A stretch of DNA of 30,108 nucleotides from Priapulus caudatus. Lineage: Eukaryota; Priapulida; Priapulimorpha; Priapulimorphida; Priapulidae. The position numbers and the translations under genes are program-made. Of this stretch, positions 11,161-30,108 are shown in pieces (positions within the stretch are counted from its first letter, which is position 1; every line of letters begins with the position of its first letter). The stretch covers positions 124,606 to 154,713 of the forward strand of contig NW_014577290.1 of the NCBI RefSeq assembly GCF_000485595.1, given 5' to 3'. Below the pieces are notes generated by a model. It saw nothing but the letters and a program-made list of their open reading frames with translations, made no database searches and was not told the DNA's origin.

Positions 11161-11792
11161 ATTGCAGAGAACGGAGATATTCCTGAGTTTTTATTTTTTG
11201 TACGCTATTTACACATTTCAGCACGCACATTATCAAACTCGTACAGCATGAAATTCCAGTATCCTGTTGATAGTAAATACATACATGTCCTTTTCTGACC
11301 ATTAGATAAACATTCTGTCCGTGTTCTATGTAAGTGTATAATATTACCAAAACAACACACTCCCCAATTTCATAGAGGCAACAACGAATATTAAAGTATA
11401 GCTTGTTTTAGCATAGAACTACTACTGCTTGTTTGAACAAAACAAATGTGTCAGGTAACCAGTCAACTGTTTTCTAGGTGGCATGTTTTCAGCAAAACGG
11501 CTATGCACGTTAATATAAACAACAGGTGTGATTTCCCAAAGAAATATTAAGAATGAAGCAATACTGGGAATAATGAAATGAGATCAAATGTATTTTTTCA
11601 ACATAGATAAGCTCACAAGCAGGAGATATATCAGTGGCTCCCTACCACTAATATGGCAATGGATCTCATATTATAGTAAGACTATACACTTATGGCCTGA
11701 CATATTTAACATTATATGAATAAAAGGGTGGAAATTGTCAGCATCTGTATATTTCCAACTATAAATTAAATGCAGCAACATTGCAAAAAGCA

Positions 11793-11798
11793 TTTATT
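11793..11798 (-). terminator. Poly(A) signal of CNOT11
   Basis: The minus strand reads AATAAA here, about 210 bases after the CNOT11 stop codon at 12011. With the plus-strand signals near 11100-11160, this places the two convergent transcript ends about 0.6 kb apart, with no overlap if these signals are used. Confidence 0.5.
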
Positions 11799-12010
11799 AT
11801 GTCTAGTGGAGTCCTTATATTTACAAATTCCACTGCAAGAATAATACGAATTACGAATTGCAATAGTTTTTAACACACACTACATTAGATACACCATTTG
11901 ATTATGTTTACAGTGCCACATTCAAAAGTATCAATTTAGCATTAAATTTTATCACATAGTCACAACAAATCATACACAGAAATTGTCGTCACTTGATCGA
12001 TGGTAACATA

Positions 12011-24917
<12,907 letters not shown>

Positions 24918-24931
<14 letters not shown>

Positions 24932-25085
24932 GGTGCCTAACTTGCCGACAACCGCTCGAATGTTACACAAACCGAGACAGGCACAGCCACAGGCAACCGT
25001 TGGTGGCTGCGCATCCTGAAATCCTGCAGGAAATGTTCTCTCCGTGAAAATGTAGAGGATGTATCATCCGAAAATCCCTAACGGC
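24918..25085 (-). promoter_or_regulatory. CNOT11: Proposed CNOT11 first exon (leader plus 14 coding bases)
   Basis: On the minus strand the leader copy TTAGGGATTTTCGGATGATA ... CTGCAGGATTTCA leads to CACCATGG, an optimal start context, with ATG at 24931-24929. The frame ATG GTG TTA TAC CG is followed at once by a GTATGT donor. The two left-over bases CG plus the first base of exon 2 (C at 18345) make an Arg codon and read on into ILSEEA, exactly the phase exon 2 demands. This agreement is the main support; the upstream edge is arbitrary. Confidence 0.6.
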
Positions 25086-25287
25086 GCTACTTTCGATCGA
25101 TCGATGTAGTCATGTGCGCGTGACGTCATGCCCGCGCGCATTGTGCTTGGCTTGGCGGGCCTCGAAACAAAGCTCGGAAGCCGGCACCAGCTCATCCCGG
25201 CATGCAATGCGCCCCATTACTCATGTATAAACAAAGATCTCGTCCTCTATACATTTTCACGGAGAGAACATTTTCTGCAGGATTTCA
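25017..25287. repeat. Inverted-repeat leader module at the CNOT11/RIC3 divergent promoter
   Basis: The arms 25017-25061 and 25242-25287 are inverted copies (about 45 bp, with few differences apart from a 2-base indel). Both read outward as CCTCTA..ACATTTTCACGG and GAGAACATTT..CTGCAGG then ATTTCA. The core between them is CpG-rich. With a 180-bp core the whole resembles a small MITE, but each arm lies where the leader exon of the adjacent gene would be expected. No clear target duplication flanks it. Confidence 0.75.
25121..25128. promoter_or_regulatory. Full CRE palindrome in a bidirectional promoter core
   Basis: TGACGTCA is the complete CREB/ATF site. It lies in the CpG-rich core (about 25080-25215) between the divergent CNOT11 and RIC3 leaders, next to the repeated TCGATCGATCGAT at 25093-25105. 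No TATA box is obvious. Function as the shared promoter is inference from position. Confidence 0.5.
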
Positions 25288-25310
25288 CGAAACATCTCTG
25301 GCGGGAGTAG
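25234..25310 (+). promoter_or_regulatory. RIC3: Probable non-coding leader exon of RIC3
   Basis: The plus-strand leader copy runs to a strong donor, GGGAGTAG|GTAAGA, after base 25310. A possible acceptor before the RIC3 start is TATGATGTAG at 26469-26478, with a poor pyrimidine tract. The intron in between would hold the hairpin repeats at 25436-26108. The sequence ATAATTCGAACAAGTGAACA (from 25332) after the donor is shared, with one change, with the ZXD 5' region. Confidence 0.4.
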
Positions 25311-25435
25311 GTAAGAACAAAGGCCAGAGTTATAATTCGAACAAGTGAACATTTATGTACACATAGATACCAAGATGGGAGCTGTTGGATGTGTTTTCGT
25401 TCTGTGATCGTGTGAAATGAAGCGAGCGTCGAACG

Positions 25436-26012
25436 AATTTTTCAATCCCGCTTTCCTACCTGCTCTCTTATTCATGTTGTTTGTGCACACAGCACAGGGC
25501 GGGCGTGCGGTGTACTTGTGTTGCACATGATTTTTATTGAGACGTTCCAAGTGCCTGTGACTGCCAGAGCGTGCGCACAGGTCCCTATATCCAACACGAA
25601 CCCACAATGTGAGCACCGAAGGTGTCGCACCTTCGGTCTCACACCTTCCGACCCAATTTTTCAACAAACAAATTTTTCAATCCCGCTTTCCTACCTGCTC
25701 TCTTAGTCTTATTCATGTTGTTTGTGCACGCAGCACAGGGCGGGCGTGCGGTGTACTTGTGTGTTGCACATGAGCATTTGACCGGCATTTACAGGTGATT
25801 ATAGATGAAATACAGTAGAGAAACGTTAAGACTGGTACATTTCGTGTTTATTTACCATTAATTTTTTTTACTGAGACGTTCCAAGTGCCTGTGACTACCA
25901 GTCCGTGCGCACTGCCACAGGTCCCTATATATCTAACACGAACCCACAATGCGAGCACCGAAGGTCTCACACCTTCGGCGCTCGCATTGGGGCTCGTGTT
26001 GGATATAGATTA
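25436..26012. repeat. Tandemly duplicated 235-bp unit ending in hairpins
   Basis: Unit A (25436-25670) and unit B (from 25671) share AATTTTTCAATCCCGCTTTC, CAGGGCGGGCGTGCGGTGTA, GAGACGTTCCAAGTGCCTGT and AACACGAACCCACAATG in the same order. Unit B has an extra block of about 95 bp (about 25773-25870). Unit A ends in a 15-bp stem with loop TCG (25609-25642). Unit B ends in a much longer hairpin with about 40-base arms around CTCAC (25925-26008). Confidence 0.75.
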
Positions 26013-26108
26013 TAGGCACTGGCAGCAAGAACAAGTCCGCACGCACAGCACACACGCGGCCATTGACTATATACTACTACTAGTAGTAGGACCTGTGGCA
26101 GTGTGTGC
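25904..26108. repeat. Nested inverted repeats and 16-bp palindrome
   Basis: GTGCGCACTGCCACAGGTCC (25904-25923) is mirrored by GGACCTGTGGCAGTGTGTGC (26089-26108) with two mismatches, enclosing the unit-B hairpin (25925-26008). Just inside the right copy is the perfect palindrome CTACTACTAGTAGTAG (26074-26089). The layout resembles a foldback element. Confidence 0.65.
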
Positions 26109-26558
26109 GTGCGTGGGTGCGCGCGTGTGCGATGTAGGGGCAGAATTAATCGGGGGAGGGTATACTGTAGCACAGAAAGACAGCTTATTACATTGCTACC
26201 TGCATTTATGTTACCATGATTTCGACAGCAGATATAAGTGTAAATAATAAATTGTGTTATTCACCTCAAAAGAGAAGACAACTCTTGCGGAGAAAGCGCC
26301 ATTATGCTAGTGGCATCCGCCGTAATTTCCGTCGGTTTAAAGTAATACGCGAGTAGGTTAACAATATTAAATGGAGAAAAATAACTTGACATATCAAAAT
26401 CACAATTTTTTTACATTAGTCCAATAAATATCTGCTTGTATTACTGTATACATATTTTATATGTATCGTATGATGTAGTACCAATAATATCAAGACAATA
26501 TGTAAATTCGAATTGTTCAAAATTTTCTATCCGTGTCGCACTATATACAATACCAATC

Positions 26559-29500
26559 ATGGCGTTCGGACAGGGAAGAAACTCTGCTATATTTGTGTTT
26601 GCAGTGGTTGTGGGCTGCTTTGCAATATTATATCCAAAAATATTTTATCCTATAATCAAGAGCACATTCTTCTCTAGTTCGAGAGACAAATACGGTATAG
26701 TGTTAAAGTATAATCTACAATAGTCAACTTCAACCATGCAATTTTCAAATGCTACGTAACATTGGCCATTGCCAATGATTGGCATTGCCATTGCAATGCT
26801 ACTGCTAGTGCTAGGCCCAGAGCCGTTTACACAATTACAGACTCAGAGTCAGACTGAAACTGTCATTACTGATTACTCAATTTACTATACAGAGTACTGA
26901 GATATGAACTTGGCTCTATTTGTGTGGGACGGATTCACCTGATCTGAATCACTTGATACTGATCTGCCCAAACATTTGCTAACTTGTGTCCAGGTGGTGA
27001 ATTATCCTTGTGGCCTATCACAGGATTATAACTAACAAGCAGTGATTGACTCAGTGGCAGCCCCCACCTTGAACCCCCAGTTGCACGAGTCCACCTCACC
27101 TGCAGCGTCAACAATTTTGTGATCCAGATCAGTAATCTGCCCAAACAGATGTATGCGATCAGTAGATCCACGTGATCTTGATCATATGATTTACCTAAAC
27201 AAACACGTCCTAAGACTGGACAGCTAAACAAAATGCTGGATCAGGCGCGATACTAGTGGCGACCAACAACTGCCGTTGGGTCGCAAGCTGTAAACAGCAG
27301 CAGTATTGCAAACATAGAATGGCTCATCAGTTGTCTCCTATGAAAAGCGCGGGTCCGAGGTGTTCCAACTTCTGGGATTGCCATTTCAAAATTGAGTAAT
27401 TTTGTCAAAAAATGTAGTTGATCATTCTTGAGGTTGTTAAATTTAAAGAAATTATTTATTAAATAAAGCACAATCTAGATAAATATAGCGAAATTTAGTG
27501 TCACCATATAGTAAAAATATTACTGACTACTGATTGTATAGGATAATTGATTACAATCAGATAATTGGTTTATCATCTTAGTGCATGCATGATCTTACTT
27601 TATCTGTCATGAAACTTAGAAATACTAGCCTTTTTCCAAAATAGATGTAGTAGCTTTTAAAGCAATTTCAAAAGTAATTGAATTAATGATGATCTGTAAT
27701 ATAACATTGACTTTTTGTTTTAGAGGATGAGTTTATTCCACCGTCGCACATGGGCAGAGGAAAACCCATACGGCGGGTTTCATCAGATGTACAGCGACCA
27801 CCTATGCATGCAGATGGAGGCCTGGGCTCTAGGGTATAAGTAACAAACAATACATGTCTTATGTGTCTAAAATCTTTACCATGTAAAGTTGCAGTTTATG
27901 TTAGAAAAAAGACTGGTAATGTTCAGCATAATGAGGATTATTCTAGAGCTAACATGTGTGTCTTTATACAAAAGACCACCAAATGTATTTTTAGTGTGAT
28001 GCTGAGTATGAGCTGTGATGCTGAGTGTGAGCTGTGATGCTGAGTGTGAGATGTGATGCTGAGTGTGAACTGTGATGCTGAGTATGAACTGTGATGCTGA
28101 GTGTGAGATGTGATGCTGAGTGTGAGCTGTGATGCTGAGTGTGAACTGTGATGCTGAGTATGAACTGTGATGCTGAGTGTGAGATGTGATGCTGAGTGTG
28201 AGATGTGATGCTGAGTGTGAGCTGTGATGCTGAGTGTGAGATGTGATACTGAGTGTGAGCTGTGATGCTGAGTGTGAGAATGCGATGCTAAGTGTGAGCA
28301 GTGATGCTGAGTGTGAGATGTCATGCTGAATGTGAGCTGTGATGCTGAGTGTGAGCTGTGATGCTGAGTGTGAGCAGTGATGCTGAGTGTGAGCTGTGAT
28401 GCTGAGTGTCAGATGTGATGCAGTCACCATTGCACCGCTATTTCTGATTTTGTTAAAAATGTTGTGAGTCCTAAAACTTGCATCAACAGGTATACAGAGA
28501 TATCTTTATCTTGTTGAGTGGACAAGTGATGATAGAGTCATCAGTTACTATTTTAATCTTATTAAAAGGGTCCACCATTGAATCCTGCGATGCGAGGTGC
28601 ACAAGAGGCGAGGAAGCTACCTGAGAGCAGCAAGAGCAGCATGCACACCTACATGCCAGTCTGTGCAATAGGGGTCATCATATTCCTCTTATATACATTC
28701 TTTAAGGTACTGAAATCAATCCAAGTAGTCAGTAACTCTTTTAATAGAACATTCCCCCACAGCATGAATAAAGTGAAATTAACACTGTAACTTACACACG
28801 CACATTACTTTGTTTGGAATCCTATTCACACATTCTGGTGCATGTGCACTCTGTCTATATGCTGATTTACATCATTTCTAGTAAGATTATTAAGGCTTAT
28901 TTTATTTGCTTTGGTTTATATCACTATGTAGGCATTCATGAAGAGAGAGCCTGATCCGCAGGAGGAGGAGATCATGCGCAACTACTACAAGAAGCTGCAT
29001 TATAATGAGCGGGAGAAAAAGTTTGAGTATGATGACTTGGATGAATATGGACTTGATCCAGACTATGTCGACTTTATCAAAAAACGTAGAGCGGCTGGAC
29101 AAAGAGGAGGTCAACGGGAAGATAAGTACATAGGTAAGGATAATAACGGGATATAAATATAGGTAAGGCCACAATTAACAAAAATATTTGTTTGCCCTCA
29201 CCCGACCCAGGCTGAAAAGTTTGGGTAGATAGGTAGGCTTTTTTTCTTTTTCTTGAGGGGGTCTTTTTACAAATTCAGCATGGTGTCTACATGGAATCTT
29301 TGTTTTGCTTGGTACATATAATGTATTGCCTACAGATTTGTATAATGTGCAGTGATACAATTTGTAAAAAAAAAAGAGGATGGGAAAGATCAATGAAAAA
29401 GTTGAGTCAGCCGCTTTTTGGCGGGTCGGTCGGGTGAGGGCAAAGAAACAATATTTTTATTATGGCCTAAGGATATAAATCAACACACCTGATTTTGCCT

Positions 29501-29796
29501 TATTTCTAAATATACCTAGTTGGATCTTAAGATAAAAGTAGCATACCGGCCAGATATATGACATGAAACCAGTATGGAAATGAATCCATTATATATCAGT
29601 TGAGTGATTGGCAGGCACACATGAGATGGATGAACTGCAGAAGAGACTTGAAGAGACTGAGGGAGCAATGGACAAGATAATGACACAGATGAACATCCTC
29701 AGTGACAAGCTGGCAAACACTGGGGTTCTGCAAGATCTTGAACGGATCAGTAAGTATTCCAACAAAGTCGCCAAGTTTTTCTGCTGCAAAAAATAG
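26559..29796 (+). CDS. RIC3: RIC3 acetylcholine-receptor chaperone
   Basis: Coding exons 26559-26694, 27724-27833, 28569-28706, 28932-29133 and 29615-29796 join in frame to about 255 residues (human RIC3 is about 370). RIC3 is an ER-membrane protein that helps fold and assemble nicotinic acetylcholine receptors. Visible features: an N-terminal hydrophobic segment at residues 9-27 (AIFVFAVVVGCFAILYPKI), a basic/polar stretch with PPSHMGRGKP, a second membrane segment at about 111-127 (MPVCAIGVIIFLLYTFF), an acidic/basic linker with DEYGLDPDYVDFIKKRR, and a predicted coiled coil at about 200-240 (THEMDELQKRLEETEGAMDK), which closely matches the family pattern. The start at 26559 has a good context (CAATCATGG). 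The C-terminus after the coiled coil is shorter than in vertebrates. The last exon contains a strong internal donor, so a second end is likely. Gene identity is firm. Confidence 0.9.
26927..27210. mobile_element. MITE, family 1 copy B (decayed)
   Basis: The right end CCTAAACAAACACGTCC corresponds to CGACCAAACAAACACGCCC of the copy at 8835-9137. The interior GGCCTATCACAGGATTATAA matches GACCTATCACGGGATGGTTC there, followed in both by a shared GTGATTG. The left terminal repeat is largely lost (GGACGGATTCACCTGATC). It lies in the RIC3 intron 26695-27723; the rest of that intron shows only a short CATTGCC/GGCATTG palindromic run at about 26763-26802. Confidence 0.65.
27995..28420 (+). repeat. Minisatellite, 19-bp unit, about 22 copies
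   Basis: The unit is GTGATGCTGAGTGTGAGCT with common variants at three positions (GTG/GTA, GAG/GAA, CT/AT/CA). Three consecutive variants (units 4-6) recur in the same order as units 8-10, which points to expansion by multi-unit duplication. It lies in the RIC3 intron 27834-28568. The opposite strand gives Ser/His/Gln-rich repeat translations that are not genes. Confidence 0.9.
29167..29467. mobile_element. MITE, family 2 (PIF/Harbinger-like), 301 bp
   Basis: The left end GGCCACAATTAACAAAAATA and right end (read inward) GGCCATAATAAAAATATTG are inverted repeats that extend through GCCCTCACCCGACC, about 44 bp. TAA lies on both sides (29164-29166 and 29468-29470), fitting the TWA duplication of PIF/Harbinger elements. 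There is no coding region. It is in the RIC3 intron 29134-29614. Confidence 0.75.
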
Positions 29797-29941
29797 CCTG
29801 AATGCACAGCTCATTTCTTGTGCAATCGCCTGTGCGTTTGCATGATACCAGGTGTATGTATTTGATACAAAAGATATTTTCATGCATACGTACCCTATTG
29901 TATACATTCTTTCAGGAGTAGATAATAGGGAAGGAGTGTGA
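29750..29941 (+). CDS. RIC3: Alternative RIC3 3' end (intron and terminal exon)
   Basis: Inside the last exon, GGATCA|GTAAGT (donor at 29750) is a perfect splice donor. A good acceptor (ACATTCTTTCAG) ends at 29915. Splicing keeps the frame and adds RVDNREGV then TGA (29939-29941), giving about 248 residues. Without splicing the frame reads on to SKYSNKVAKFFCCKK and stops at 29796. AATAAA at 29946-29951 would serve either form. Which is used cannot be told from sequence. Confidence 0.6.
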
Positions 29942-29945
29942 CATC

Positions 29946-29951
29946 AATAAA
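29946..29951 (+). terminator. Poly(A) signal of RIC3
   Basis: AATAAA lies five bases after the alternative stop codon and 150 bases after the unspliced stop. Confidence 0.6.
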
Positions 29952-30108
29952 CAAGGGAAATTCGTCATTTACTAGCCTTATAATACCTACGATTTACTAC
30001 GCGTAACTCATCCAACTTGAGCTAAAATCGGACACAGTACATTCGCCTAGCATCGTGCGAACTCGTTTCCTCGTATTCCCCCGCGTTCCGGTGCTCCAGA
30101 CTAAAACG
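29952..30108. other. Region after RIC3, no gene seen
   Basis: The last 150 bases become richer in CpG (about 30050-30108), which could be the edge of a promoter of the next gene. Nothing else can be supported. Confidence 0.3.

Noticed and set aside
25128-25310. 60-codon plus-strand frame through the RIC3 leader
   Set aside because: It overlaps the promoter core and leader; the ATG overlaps the CRE and the frame stops at the exon end. Nothing supports a coding role.
27995-28420. CRISPR-like array
   Set aside because: The 19-bp units follow each other without spacers, and the setting is an animal intron.
27876-28430. 184-codon minus-strand frame with HTQHHSSHSASQLTLSIT-type repeats
   Set aside because: It is the antisense translation of the 19-bp minisatellite, which cycles through all three frames every 57 bp and so stays open without selection.

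Overview
The window is a piece of an intron-rich, AT-rich animal nuclear genome. It holds three split protein-coding genes whose exons join in frame with GT/AG boundaries, and many short DNA transposon remnants in the introns. The gene content (a ten-finger ZXD protein, the CCR4-NOT subunit CNOT11 and the acetylcholine-receptor chaperone RIC3) shows a metazoan. The MITE and Helitron load suggests an invertebrate, perhaps marine, but the phylum cannot be fixed from this sequence.

Layout. (1) About 1-11160, plus strand: a ZXD-family (ZXDC-like) zinc-finger gene. It has a probable non-coding leader exon near the window start, twelve coding exons (1005-10785) and poly(A) signals near 11100-11160. 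Intron 10 (6262-10100) is large and filled with repeats. (2) About 11790-25085, minus strand: CNOT11, converging tail-to-tail on the ZXD gene. Eleven coding exons lie between 12011 and 18345. A proposed first exon with only 14 coding bases lies at 24918-24931, beyond a 6.6 kb repeat-filled intron. (3) About 25240-29950, plus strand: RIC3, head-to-head with CNOT11. It has a probable leader exon ending at 25310, five coding exons (26559-29796) and two possible 3' ends.

The most striking structure is at the gene starts. A leader/promoter segment occurs as two inverted copies facing outward from a CpG-rich core with a full CRE palindrome, one running into CNOT11 and one into RIC3. A more diverged relative lies at the start of the ZXD gene. 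This could be a repeat that supplied promoters and splice donors, or an ancient duplicated promoter.

Other structure: two oppositely oriented copies of a 560-bp repeat, one in a ZXD intron and one in a CNOT11 intron; a Helitron-type 3' end; three MITE copies from two families; a 40-bp hairpin flanked by 8-bp direct repeats; a 350-bp purine tract; a 19-bp minisatellite in RIC3; and a broken 178-codon reading frame of unknown origin. The three proteins act in different processes (transcription, mRNA deadenylation, receptor folding). The sequence shows no functional link between them apart from the shared promoter region.
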